Part shown: positions 9,599-17,708 of the stretch, one piece after another
Numbering within the stretch: position 1 is the first letter of the stretch
Layout of the letters: every line of letters starts with the position of its first letter
Source of the DNA: Candidatus Rubrimentiphilum sp.
GTDB lineage: Bacteria; Vulcanimicrobiota; Vulcanimicrobiia; Vulcanimicrobiales; Vulcanimicrobiaceae
Reading direction: 5' to 3'
DNA length: 64,000 nt
Assembly (NCBI GenBank): GCA_035710515.1
Contig: DASTDE010000001.1
Location: 620,001-684,000 of the forward strand
The notes under the pieces: model-generated
Databases searched by the model: none
Seen by the model: only the letters and a program-made list of their open reading frames with translations
Told to the model about the DNA's origin: nothing
Translations under genes and position numbers: made by a program

Positions 9599-10418
9599 GC
9601 CAGCGCATGAGCCGCCGGCCCACGTCGCCTAATTGCGGGGCGAGAGCGAGTTTTTCATACGCGGCCAGATACCAACGCTTGCCTTGTTTCGCAAGCTGTG
9701 CGGCTTCGACAACTGGACAAAGAGTTTGGTCGACGTCCGGCGGGCAGGCGACGGCGGGAATGGACCGCGGACCGACAACGGCGACTTGTCCATCATCAAA
9801 CGCGCCATTCGCATCCACGATTTTCACGGTGTACGCACCAGGCGGCAGCGTAAGCGCCCTCATGACGACCGCGCGTTCGTTGCTTGTGGCACTGGAAACG
9901 AGCGTTCCACCGGCAGAAATGATTCGCACGCTGAACGGGGCGCGGCCGCCGCTCCAAGCGATCGCAAAACCTTTGCCGTCAATGCGCGCCGCCTCAACAC
10001 CGCCGGCCAGTTGGAGCAGCGGCGGAGGTGAAACCGGCCCCGCGGGACGTCCGACAGAAGCGACCCGGCTGCCGGTATCTTGATCGTCTTTTGCGGTACG
10101 CAAGAGCGACGCGATCGACGCGAAGATGTTGCGCCAAGCGGTGACGATTGCGTTCGGCGCGCTCCGCGCGGGTGCGATAACTTTACATCCGGGCGATGCC
10201 TGCGCAATGCACAGGGGTGAATGCTGTGCGTCCACCGTGTAATTGCGGCCGTCGACGGTGAGGTGAAGCACGAGGCGTCGTCCTCCGCTTCGCGAGAGCA
10301 CGCTAATGCGATCGCCGGCGTCGAGCGGCAGCAGCGGTGCCACGCGTTTTGCCCGGACCGAACTGGTTATGCGGTAACCCGCAGCCGGACCGGTATAATC
10401 CGTGACGTATGCTATCAT
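9585..10418 (-). CDS. first gene of CHAT operon; beta-sandwich protein of unknown function
   Basis: 277 residues. The N-terminal about 75 residues (PLDAGDRISVLSRSG, then LVLHLTVDGRNYTVDA) resemble a FecR-like or small beta-barrel domain. The middle is Ala/Pro-rich, and a beta-sandwich-like segment follows (PFSVRIISAGGTLV, PPGAYTVKIVDANG). A CPPDVDQTLCPVVEAAQLA segment and a helical tail end it. There is no signal peptide from this start. Its ATG (10418) is only 8 bases from the divergent ATG of the CHASE2 gene. Function unknown; probably a sensor or scaffold for the co-encoded peptidase. Confidence 0.6.
   Translation of the reverse strand: MIAYVTDYTGPAAGYRITSSVRAKRVAPLLPLDAGDRISVLSRSGGRRLVLHLTVDGRNYTVDAQHSPLCIAQASPGCKVIAPARSAPNAIVTAWRNIFASIASLLRTAKDDQDTGSRVASVGRPAGPVSPPPLLQLAGGVEAARIDGKGFAIAWSGGRAPFSVRIISAGGTLVSSATSNERAVVMRALTLPPGAYTVKIVDANGAFDDGQVAVVGPRSIPAVACPPDVDQTLCPVVEAAQLAKQGKRWYLAAYEKLALAPQLGDVGRRLMRWLAKG
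10394..10399 (+). promoter_or_regulatory. candidate -10 box for the CHASE2 gene
   Basis: A perfect TATAAT lies 28 bases before the ATG at 10427, inside codons 7-9 of the divergent gene. No convincing -35 box is found 16-19 bases upstream. Because the two divergent starts are 8 bases apart, each promoter must lie in the other gene's coding sequence, which couples their control. Confidence 0.4.
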
Positions 10419-10426
10419 CCTAAGTA

Positions 10427-11782
10427 ATGCTCCGTCGATTTATGGCGAACCTTGTCATTGGATTTGCGCTGTTGGCGTTGTTGCATACGCCGTTCGTCGA
10501 GCATAACAGCGCCGTCGTTTCGACGAGGGATTCAGTGCTCTCGTGGCAGATGGCGAAACTCAGCGGCGCCGTTCCGTTTGACTCTTTTGCTTTCATCGAT
10601 GCCGATGAAGCAACGCAGGCGGCTTGGGGCTTCAATCCCGTCACGCCGCGCGCGCAGATTGCAAAGCTCGTCACGTTCGCCCTGAAGGCGAAGCCGAGCG
10701 TCGTTTTGATCGATCTGGACTTGACATGGCCTAGTGCAAACGCCGCCTCCGGCGACGTGCAGCTGGCGCGCGTCCTCGCGGCTCATACGGCGTCGTGCGT
10801 TCGGGCTTGTACGCCCGTGCTCTTAGTGCGCGCTGTCGCACCAACGCCGCGCTTCGCGTTTGCCTCGTCTCCGGATCGCATGGCGTTATCTCTCATTCCG
10901 AGCTTTCTCGATAAAGCGCTGCGAACAAATCCTACGGTGGAACGCGCGCCCGGGATCGAATGGGGTACGGCGGACAACCAGCAAGATGATGATGGGGCAG
11001 TGCGGCGTTGGTATCTTTGGACGGATGCTTGCGTTAACGAGGGGAAGGCCGTTGCGCTGCCATCGGTAGCTTTGCTCGCGGCCGCTGCCGCCAGTGACAC
11101 ACCCCTGAACAATGTGCGCGCGCGCCTGCAGACGTCGGCGGCAACCTGCGTGAAGCGCGGAGACGCAATGCCGCGGATCGCTGCTGCGCGCGGGGACGAA
11201 TCATTGCGCTTGCGCTCGGTAACGGTATCGCTTTCGTCAAACGGAATCGAGCGCCGCATTTTTTATCGCCTGCCGTGGCCGGCCAACGCGGACGACTCAA
11301 ACGACGACGGCCGCCTGCTCGTGTTGAAGGCGGGTACGATTCTTTCTCACGCTGCCAGCGATGCCTCGCTTTTGCGGGGAAAGGTTGTCGTCATCGGGTC
11401 GAGCGCCGCGGTAGCAGGCGATCGGGAGGCGACGCCGCTCGGAATCATGCCCGGGTCGGTCGTGCTTATCAACGCGATCAGCACGCTGATCCGGGGCGAT
11501 CAATTACACGATCTTGGAGTCGTTGGGACGATCGGTATAGAGCTCTTCCTTATTGTTCTGGTGAGTTATCTCTTCGCGGTGCTTCCCGCGACGCCGGCGC
11601 TCGTGCTTTCGCTCGCTATCGTTTTCGCCGGCACGCTGACAGTGGGATTTGCGGCGCTTAATTCCGGCGCATGGATCGATTCGGTGTTCCCCGCTGTCGG
11701 CGTTATTCTGCACGAAGCGTTCCACCGGGCTCGGGACTACATCCACGCGCTCAAGCAGACGCCTTACAAACACACGCGCTAA
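10427..11782 (+). CDS. CHASE2-domain membrane sensor protein
   Basis: 451 residues. One N-terminal membrane segment (about 6-24) is followed by a large extracytoplasmic CHASE2 domain. Typical elements are seen: FAFIDADEATQAAWGF early, VVLIDLDLTWPS, LRGKVVVIGSSAAVAGDREATPLGIMPGSVVLINAISTLI, then three closely spaced hydrophobic helices (about 365-440). CHASE2 normally precedes a cyclase, kinase or similar output. Here the protein ends just after the helices with a short basic tail (QTPYKHTR), so any output must come from a partner. Divergent from the CHAT operon, which is the obvious candidate. Confidence 0.85.
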   Translation: MLRRFMANLVIGFALLALLHTPFVEHNSAVVSTRDSVLSWQMAKLSGAVPFDSFAFIDADEATQAAWGFNPVTPRAQIAKLVTFALKAKPSVVLIDLDLTWPSANAASGDVQLARVLAAHTASCVRACTPVLLVRAVAPTPRFAFASSPDRMALSLIPSFLDKALRTNPTVERAPGIEWGTADNQQDDDGAVRRWYLWTDACVNEGKAVALPSVALLAAAAASDTPLNNVRARLQTSAATCVKRGDAMPRIAAARGDESLRLRSVTVSLSSNGIERRIFYRLPWPANADDSNDDGRLLVLKAGTILSHAASDASLLRGKVVVIGSSAAVAGDREATPLGIMPGSVVLINAISTLIRGDQLHDLGVVGTIGIELFLIVLVSYLFAVLPATPALVLSLAIVFAGTLTVGFAALNSGAWIDSVFPAVGVILHEAFHRARDYIHALKQTPYKHTR

Positions 11783-11793
11783 CGCGCTGCCGC

Positions 11794-12660
11794 CTACTGG
11801 AAGGGCGGAACGATGAAGACGTATGCCGGGATGCTGCGGGGATAATGAATATCATCGAGCGTGTAATGCCAGACGCCATGGTGCGTGGAAATTCCGAAGA
11901 CCCGAAACGTTCCGTCGATTATTCCGTCGGTTAAGGTCCAATAGCCGCCAACGTCGTCGAAGTGCTGCTCGACGAGTCCGTGGAATCCGAACGCGTCCCG
12001 GACACCGAATCGCAGCATGCAAAACTCGTTTGTCTTGAGGTTGATTACAACGTCGCTGAGCTGATGCTGCGGCGCACGATCGCGCGCCTCCGTGTGAAGC
12101 GCGTGCCCCGGGCTTCCGTTGGGGCATGCTTGCTCTCCGCGATCTAGTAAGCGGTAGATCGTCGGACCCATCACGTGCACCGCCGCAATCTGGCGCATCG
12201 TCGAAGCCGCTGCCGGCGCCGGCGTTTCACGCGCGGAGACCGGCACCTCAACGTCTTGGTAGTTCAACATGCCGTCGCGCAGCGCGCGGTACGTGCCGTA
12301 CCAAGTCGGATCGAAAAATGAACGGCCGGTAACGTAGCGCGTGCCGTCAGCATCGATGATCTCGCTCGCGTAGTCGTCAGTACGGTGTCGAATCTGCCAC
12401 GAACTTGGCTCGTCGCCGCTGTGAATGCCGAGCCAAACATAATGATTCTGTATCGTAAGTCTGACGGCCAGCCCATCGCTGCGTGAGTGCAAGTTGTAAG
12501 TTTCAAATGTAGGCTGCGCGCGTGAAGAAGTGGCGTTAACAGCTGCGATGTAGAGACTTTCGGCGTACGTTTGATCGGCCAGCGCCGGCCGGCCTTGGCC
12601 GATAAGGCAGCCCAACAGCAAGAATGCGGATGCGACGAAACCGCCGAGCGTTCTCAACAT
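11794..12660 (-). CDS. putative lipoprotein of unknown function
   Basis: 288 residues from ATG 12660 (MLRTLGGFVASAFLLLGC), which gives a short signal with a lipobox-like LLGC and Cys18. A further ATG at 12696 is in frame. The mature part is rich in aromatic and charged residues, for example DDYASEIIDADGTRYVTGRSFFD and WTLTDGIIDGTFRVFGIS, and suggests a beta-structured secreted protein. No family recognised. It ends 11 bases past the CHASE2 gene, which converges on it, and is divergent from the membrane protein gene at 12708. Confidence 0.55.
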   Translation of the reverse strand: MLRTLGGFVASAFLLLGCLIGQGRPALADQTYAESLYIAAVNATSSRAQPTFETYNLHSRSDGLAVRLTIQNHYVWLGIHSGDEPSSWQIRHRTDDYASEIIDADGTRYVTGRSFFDPTWYGTYRALRDGMLNYQDVEVPVSARETPAPAAASTMRQIAAVHVMGPTIYRLLDRGEQACPNGSPGHALHTEARDRAPQHQLSDVVINLKTNEFCMLRFGVRDAFGFHGLVEQHFDDVGGYWTLTDGIIDGTFRVFGISTHHGVWHYTLDDIHYPRSIPAYVFIVPPFQ

Positions 12661-12707
12661 ATCCGGAATACGAAAGGGAGCGCCGGAATGTTCCATCGTA
12701 GGAGAGC

Positions 12708-14618
12708 ATGGTGCGAGTTACTCTGGAAAGGCTCGGCGCCGTTTTCGTCACGGCAGTGCTCGCATATTTTCTTACGCTGCGCCTATTCTTCCCCGGATAT
12801 ATCGCACTTCCGATTCCATATCACCCCGATATGTATTCGGCGGTCGACTTTGCGTCCAGAGGTTTGAACTTCGCAAGCTTCTTGTTGGCCCCGCGGCCGC
12901 TCTATTTCGAAACGGTCTTGTTCGCCGGCCATTTTGGGCTAGAGGGCTCGCTGCTCTTCTTTGATGCGATCGTCTTGCTCGATCTCGCGTTGGCGATCGT
13001 GTTGCTCGAGCGGGTCGTCCTTCATCGCAGGCTTCCATGGTTAGTCGTGCTTGGCACGCTGCTGTTGGCGATGGCCGGACCCGGCTTTTACAAGCAGCCT
13101 GGCTCCGACGTTGGCTTTCACGTTGCGCTGCTTTGTGGACTTGCGGGCGTCTGCGTTTGGGAACTGCGCTCGCAGAAACATCAGATCGCGGCGCTTTGCC
13201 TGACGGCGCTATTTTTCGTCCTAAGCGTGCTGGCTAATGAAAGTCTTATCCCGGCGCTCGTTATCTATGGTGTCGTGGCTGCATTTCGCAGCCGCGCATC
13301 CCCGGCGATTGCCGCAGCGTTAGCGGGACTTCCGTTTCTCGCGATTGCCGCATCGTTTGGCGACAGCCAGCTAACGCATTCACCCTTTGTCAAGATCAGC
13401 TCCGCAGCCACTTATCCGTACAAGATCGATCTGTCGTTGACTTCGGTTTTGCTTTGCGCTCGATATTACGTCGTGTCCCTTTTTAACGCCGGCTTCCTGA
13501 CCTTACTGGCCGTGAGCGCGTTCGGGCTATGGCTGCGCCGGCGCTTGAAGATTGCCGCGATCCTCGTCGTTGCGGCACTCTCGCTCTATTTGCCGTACTG
13601 CGTGTTGCCCAATCACTTGAACGACGTCTATCAATGGGTTCCGATGCCGCTGCTCATGCTGCTCGTGCCACTTGCATGGGCCGATTCTCCCGATGAACTC
13701 AGTGCTGGGAGTAACGTGAAACTTGCCGGACGCGTGGCGCTCGCGCTTTCATTGTGTTTCGCGATCGGGTTCCAAAGTACGCAGTATCTCGATCAGAAGC
13801 ACTGGACCGCGGTTGCGATTGCCCAGAATCGCGCAGTCATCGACGGTCTTCGTTCCATGAAGTCGCGGATCAGCGCGGCTAGATCGGTGCTTGTGACGGG
13901 GTTAGCGTTCGGAAGATGGCCGTTCATGCAAAGCGCCGCATTCCTCTCGCATGAGTTGAACTTTCCCGGCGAATGGACCGTGACGACGGAGCCCGGCTTT
14001 CCGCCCATCAATTATCAAACAGTTGCTAGGCCTATCGATTATGGCCGCATACGATGGAGCGATTACGATCTGATCGTCGTTTTCAATCGGGACGGCAAAC
14101 TTGCGGCGGCGTATAATCGTGAACAATTCCGAGCGGAGGTCGCGCGGCTCGGACTACGCAGGCTCTCAAATCGGGGTCTGGTCGACTTGATGAACCTCTA
14201 CTATCCTCCAGGAGTGATCCCGCCTGCGAGCGCGGCTGAGGGCGCGCGGCAGGGACTGTATCTCGATACGGCGCCCGATCTGTGCTGTTTTCTCAACGGA
14301 AGCCCGTCGCTGCAATTGCGTCGGCCGCTTAGGGCCGGAGTCGTTGTCTTCACGTTTGAAGTGCCACACACCGCGCCTTTTGCCGATCAGCCGGAACGCG
14401 TCCAAATGTTTTTCAACAATATCTCGGCAGGGCCGCCCGTGACGTTAACCGCGGGCATCCATGAAGTCAGCTTTAGGCTGACGCGATCTTTGGCGAGGAG
14501 TGCGCAGCTCACGGCCACCATGCGCATGTCTGTCGCGTACGTTCCGAAGCAGATTGGAATGAACGATGACACGCGCCAGTTAAGCATCAAGCTGTTGCGA
14601 GTGGACTATAGGCGCTAG
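12708..14618 (+). CDS. polytopic membrane protein, possible GT-C-type glycosyltransferase
   Basis: 636 residues. The ATG has GGAGA at 12700-12704. Roughly ten hydrophobic helices lie in the first 410 residues, and a soluble, beta-rich extracytoplasmic domain (about 430-636) follows. An early PYHPDMYSAVDFASRG loop has acidic residues after the first helix, as in GT-C mannosyl- and arabinosyltransferases, but no diagnostic motif is decisive. Likely membrane glycan or lipid-linked sugar transfer, with low certainty. Its last 32 bases overlap the convergent HNH gene. Confidence 0.6.
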   Translation: MVRVTLERLGAVFVTAVLAYFLTLRLFFPGYIALPIPYHPDMYSAVDFASRGLNFASFLLAPRPLYFETVLFAGHFGLEGSLLFFDAIVLLDLALAIVLLERVVLHRRLPWLVVLGTLLLAMAGPGFYKQPGSDVGFHVALLCGLAGVCVWELRSQKHQIAALCLTALFFVLSVLANESLIPALVIYGVVAAFRSRASPAIAAALAGLPFLAIAASFGDSQLTHSPFVKISSAATYPYKIDLSLTSVLLCARYYVVSLFNAGFLTLLAVSAFGLWLRRRLKIAAILVVAALSLYLPYCVLPNHLNDVYQWVPMPLLMLLVPLAWADSPDELSAGSNVKLAGRVALALSLCFAIGFQSTQYLDQKHWTAVAIAQNRAVIDGLRSMKSRISAARSVLVTGLAFGRWPFMQSAAFLSHELNFPGEWTVTTEPGFPPINYQTVARPIDYGRIRWSDYDLIVVFNRDGKLAAAYNREQFRAEVARLGLRRLSNRGLVDLMNLYYPPGVIPPASAAEGARQGLYLDTAPDLCCFLNGSPSLQLRRPLRAGVVVFTFEVPHTAPFADQPERVQMFFNNISAGPPVTLTAGIHEVSFRLTRSLARSAQLTATMRMSVAYVPKQIGMNDDTRQLSIKLLRVDYRR

Positions 14619-15204
14619 GAATAAGCTGCCAGGGCAGAATCAGCGCGCTTAGGCGCTTGCCGACGTTGCGTCTTCCGTGGGTCGGCGTTAGGCTGTGACA
14701 GTTTGGGCAGAGCATGCGTAGGTTTTCGAGCCGGTAGTCGTCGTTTATGCCGTTTATATGGTCGATTTGAATTGAGAGTGGTTTACCGCGCCACTCAGAA
14801 ATGCCGCATCGAGAGCACTCGTTCTTTAGAATGCCTTCTTTTAGAAGTCGCCGTTTAATAGCGCTGCGGTTGCCGGCACGCAATAATATCTCAAGCGGCT
14901 TTAGCACCGGACGGCTGCGAATGGCGCCGCGGTCTCTTGCCTTTTGCCACGTCCGGCCGCCGAACCCAAAATACTCGCGGCACACCGCCCAGGAGTTGCC
15001 TAAATCGTAGTACGCCTGGATTTCATCCCAATTATACTTGGGATGGTACTTCGGATGAGATACCGTCCTCACGAGCCCTCTTGCGCGCGCTTTGTACCAG
15101 CCGCCAACTGTAAATCCGTAGGTTTGGGCGCACTCGCGCACGGAATGTCCCTGCTCGTGGTATCGCTGGATTTCTTCCCAGTCGAATTTAGGCTTCCAAG
15201 GCAT
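14587..15204 (-). CDS. HNH endonuclease (copy 1 of tandem pair)
   Basis: 205 residues from the ATG at 15204 (MPWKPKFDWEEIQ). Two repeated N-terminal segments (FDWEEIQRYHEQGHSVRECAQTYGF and YNWDEIQAYYDLGNSWAVCREYFGF) look like helix-turn-helix DNA-binding modules. The C-terminal HNH core has CSRCG, the catalytic HIDH-type QIDHINGINDD, and CPNCHS zinc ligands, with the usual LENLRMLCPNCH sequence. Homing or phage-type HNH nucleases have this layout. It overlaps the related gene upstream by 17 bases. Two DNA-binding repeats here against one in the neighbour point to unequal duplication. Confidence 0.88.
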   Translation of the reverse strand: MPWKPKFDWEEIQRYHEQGHSVRECAQTYGFTVGGWYKARARGLVRTVSHPKYHPKYNWDEIQAYYDLGNSWAVCREYFGFGGRTWQKARDRGAIRSRPVLKPLEILLRAGNRSAIKRRLLKEGILKNECSRCGISEWRGKPLSIQIDHINGINDDYRLENLRMLCPNCHSLTPTHGRRNVGKRLSALILPWQLIPSAYSPLATA

Positions 15205-15610
15205 CCGTGCTTCCTCGTCTCGTATTGCGACCTCCAAAGGTTTCGGTCTGGCTGTGACAATTTGGGCACAGCATGCGCAGGTTCTCGATGCGGTGATCGT
15301 TCTTGACGCCGTTAATGTGGTCTAAATGGAGAGACAGCGGCTGGCCAAACCACTCACTTATTCCGCATTCGTAGCACCTGAGCCGAAGCAAGCCTTCATC
15401 TAAGAGTCGTCTACGGGCTTGCCAGCGAGTTGTTGTGTTCAACTTGAGGTAATGCAGAACCGTAAGCTGGCGAGGCTTGACTCTTAGGACGCCGCGCTTA
15501 ATAGCATCTGTGCCGGAGCTCTGCGAGAACCCAAATTTTGACCTGCAGTCCGCGTAAGTGTGCCCGCTGTCGTAGTGTTGCTGGACTTTCGCCCAATCGT
15601 ATCTTGGCAT
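15188..15610 (-). CDS. HNH endonuclease (copy 2 of tandem pair)
   Basis: 140 residues. A single N-terminal helix-turn-helix-like repeat (YDWAKVQQHYDSGHTYADCRSKFGF) is followed by the same HNH core as the neighbour: CYECG, HLDHINGVKNDH and CPNCHS. The two cores are close paralogues. The gene lies just downstream of a terminator that ends the tRNA-Gln/tRNA-Glu transcript, a common insertion site for mobile DNA. No integrase, direct repeat or attachment duplication was seen. Possibly a remnant of a phage or a group of free-standing homing-type nucleases. Confidence 0.86.
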   Translation of the reverse strand: MPRYDWAKVQQHYDSGHTYADCRSKFGFSQSSGTDAIKRGVLRVKPRQLTVLHYLKLNTTTRWQARRRLLDEGLLRLRCYECGISEWFGQPLSLHLDHINGVKNDHRIENLRMLCPNCHSQTETFGGRNTRRGSTDALEA

Positions 15611-15667
15611 GCCCTTAAGATCGCACTTGGGTGTGCCACCTGTATGGCGCTCTGCGGTGGCAAAGTT

Positions 15668-15699
15668 AAAAAAAGAGCCCGATGGATTTCGAGCTCTTT
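15668..15699 (-). terminator. intrinsic terminator after the tRNA pair
   Basis: On the minus strand a stem formed by 15690-15699 and 15672-15681 (AAAGAGCTCG with CGGGCTCTTT, one mismatch) and an 8-base loop is followed by a T-run. It closes the tRNA-Gln/tRNA-Glu transcript before the HNH genes. Confidence 0.75.
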
Positions 15700-15707
15700 C
15701 CTTGACT

Positions 15708-15780
15708 TAGCCCCAACGGGATTCGAACCCGTGTTACCGCCGTGAGAGGGCGGCGTCCTAGGCCTCTAGACGATAGGGCC
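15708..15780 (-). tRNA. tRNA-Glu (CTC)
   Basis: 73 bases. The acceptor GGCCCTA pairs with TGGGGCT (two G-U pairs), discriminator A. Anticodon stem CCGCC/GGCGG encloses the loop CTCTCAC with anticodon CTC. The T-arm is ACGGG-TTCGAAT-CCCGT. No CCA is encoded. It is the second gene of a two-tRNA unit with tRNA-Gln three bases upstream on the minus strand. Confidence 0.95.
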
Positions 15781-15783
15781 GCG

Positions 15784-15854
15784 CTCCCCGTCATGGATTC
15801 GAACCACGGACGCCTCGTTCAGAGCGAGGAATGATACCACTTCACCAACGGGGA
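15784..15854 (-). tRNA. tRNA-Gln (CTG)
   Basis: 71 bases. The acceptor TCCCCGT pairs with ACGGGGA, discriminator G as usual for tRNA-Gln. Anticodon stem CCTCG/CGAGG encloses CTCTGAA with anticodon CTG. The T-arm contains TTCGAAT. Co-transcribed with tRNA-Glu. No CCA is encoded. Confidence 0.95.
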
Positions 15855-15949
15855 CCAGTGCGCGCACCCAATACTACACAACGGCCTGCACTCCATGCAA
15901 GCGTTTTGCAATGTGGCGCTGAAGGGAAGATGCCCTTCGGAGGTTGAGC

Positions 15950-17032
15950 GTGCAAGCGGTGATTTTGGTCGGTGGTGAGGGAACGCGGCTGCGGCCGCTG
16001 ACTTTCGGCACGCCCAAACCGATGGTGCCGATCGTGAACGTCCCCTTTTTGGCGCGCACGCTCGAGCGCTTATACGAAGCCGGCATTCGCGACATCATTC
16101 TTCCGGCCGGCTATATGCCGCAAGCCATCACGGAATACTTCGGCGACGGCTCGAGCCTCGGTATGAAGATTACGTATGTAATTGAGGACGAGCCGCTCGG
16201 CACCGCCGGTGCGATAAAAAACGTCGAACAGCACATAACCGGCCCGTTCTTCATGCTGAACGGCGACGTGCTCACGAGCCTCGATCTCGGGGCGATGATT
16301 GCCTACCACAAAGAGAAGGGCGGCCTCGGCGTACTGCACCTTATAAAGGTAGAAGATCCATCGGCGTTCGGCTGCGTCGTGCATGACGAAGCCGGCCGGA
16401 TTTCGCAATTCATCGAGAAACCGCCGAAAGGCACCGCGCCGACCGACGAAATAAACGCGGGCACATATCTGCTCGAGCCGCAAGTCTTGCAATTCATCCC
16501 GCCTGGGCGCAACGTTTCGATCGAGCGCGAAACATTTCCGAAGATGCTGGCAGAAGGCCAGCCGCTCTACGCGTACACCACCAACGATTATTGGATCGAC
16601 GTTGGCCGTCCCGAGCATTATTTGGCGCTACACCGTGACATCCTGAGCGGCACGATGCCGCTCACCGTCGAGCCGGGCATCAGCGGGCCGGGCGCGGAAA
16701 ACGCAAAGTGCGCAAACCTCAAGCCACCCGTGCACGTTGGGGAGCGATGCATAATCGCGCGCGACGCAAATGTCGGGCCGGATGTCGTGCTGGGAAACGG
16801 CTGCAGAATCGGCGCGAACGCTACGATCCGCGACAGTGTCCTCTGGGATAACGTCACCGTCGAAGAGGGCGCCTTCATCGAAGAAACGATCATTGCCGGC
16901 GGCTCGTTGATTGGGGCAAATGCAAAGATCGGCAAAGGCTCCGTCATCGGCCACGACGCGCGCGTCGAACCGGGAGCGGTGCTGCCGGAAGGCTCGCGTG
17001 TCGGCCCGACCGCACCGATCGGCGCTCGCTAA
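15950..17032 (+). CDS. sugar-1-phosphate nucleotidyltransferase (GDP-mannose pyrophosphorylase-like)
   Basis: 360 residues. The GTG at 15950 is preferred over the in-frame TTG at 15944 because GGAGG at 15939-15943 would abut the TTG but sits 6 bases before the GTG. The N-terminal domain has the nucleotide loop VGGEGTRLRPLT, the KPMVPIVN segment, FFMLNGDVLT with the metal Asp, and FIEKPPKG. From about residue 245 a left-handed beta-helix of hexapeptide repeats follows. This architecture fits mannose-1-phosphate guanylyltransferase (GMPPB type) or glucose-1-phosphate thymidylyltransferases and supplies activated sugar for surface glycans. The exact substrate is not resolved. Confidence 0.88.
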   Translation: MQAVILVGGEGTRLRPLTFGTPKPMVPIVNVPFLARTLERLYEAGIRDIILPAGYMPQAITEYFGDGSSLGMKITYVIEDEPLGTAGAIKNVEQHITGPFFMLNGDVLTSLDLGAMIAYHKEKGGLGVLHLIKVEDPSAFGCVVHDEAGRISQFIEKPPKGTAPTDEINAGTYLLEPQVLQFIPPGRNVSIERETFPKMLAEGQPLYAYTTNDYWIDVGRPEHYLALHRDILSGTMPLTVEPGISGPGAENAKCANLKPPVHVGERCIIARDANVGPDVVLGNGCRIGANATIRDSVLWDNVTVEEGAFIEETIIAGGSLIGANAKIGKGSVIGHDARVEPGAVLPEGSRVGPTAPIGAR

Positions 17033-17041
17033 AGGAGTAAA

Positions 17042-17611
17042 ATGAAACGATTGGCTTCGCTCGCTCTCTTGCTTTCCGTCTCCACGGCCGTCGCGCTTGC
17101 CGCAACCGAAACGTGGACGGTCGATCCGGTTCACTCGACGGCACAATTCACGGCGCGTCATTTCGGCATCGTTCCGGTCATCGGAACGATTCCGTTAAAG
17201 AAGGCGGTTGTAAAACTGGCGTCGGGTAGTCAGATCCCGATCGAAGTCAGCGCGGAGCTCGATCCGTCAAGTGTCGACACGCACAACGGCATGCGCGACA
17301 ACGACATTCGCTCGGGCCATTATTTCGACGTCGGAACGTATCCGAATATGACGTTCCAGAGCACGAAAATCTCGGGCACGGATCCGAAGCATTTCACGAT
17401 CTACGGCGATCTCACGATGCACGGCCAGACGCATCCGGTCGCGCTGAGTGCGGGCGTCGTCGGCGCCGGCACATCGCCGCGGGGACGCTCGATTATCGCC
17501 TACTCGGCGACTGGAACCATTGATCGCACGCAGTGGGGCATGAGCTTTGGGCCCGTGATTGTCGGCAACTCTGTCGACATCTCGCTGAATGTAGAGGCGG
17601 ACGGACCTTAG
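17042..17611 (+). CDS. YceI family periplasmic protein
   Basis: 189 residues with a signal peptide ending near ALAA21. The YceI lipocalin fold is clear: WTVDPVHSTAQFTARHFG at the start, SVDTHNGMRDNDIRSGHYFDVGTYPNMTF in the middle, and GDLTMHGQTHPVAL. Members bind polyisoprenoid-type lipids in the periplasm. It starts 9 bases after the nucleotidyltransferase and may be co-transcribed; GGAG lies 7 bases before the ATG. Confidence 0.93.
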   Translation: MKRLASLALLLSVSTAVALAATETWTVDPVHSTAQFTARHFGIVPVIGTIPLKKAVVKLASGSQIPIEVSAELDPSSVDTHNGMRDNDIRSGHYFDVGTYPNMTFQSTKISGTDPKHFTIYGDLTMHGQTHPVALSAGVVGAGTSPRGRSIIAYSATGTIDRTQWGMSFGPVIVGNSVDISLNVEADGP

Positions 17612-17614
17612 CTC

Positions 17615-17683
17615 GCGGGCCTCGACAGGCTCGGCCGCCCTTCGACTGGGCGTTCGCCTCCGGCGAACACCGCTCAGGATGAC
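17615..17683 (-). repeat. short interspersed repeat, reverse orientation
   Basis: Directly after yceI. Read on the minus strand it begins GTCATCCTGAGCGGTGTTCG and includes CCAGTCGAAGGGC and GAGCCTGTCGAGG, the recurrent blocks of the repeat family. A GTTCGCC/GGCGAAC palindrome occupies its centre. Confidence 0.7.
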
Positions 17684-17708
17684 AATAGCGGCGTCACGAT
17701 AACACTGG

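Noticed and set aside
14587-15610. Intein or group I intron homing site
   Set aside because: The HNH genes are free-standing, with no splice signals or interrupted host gene around them.
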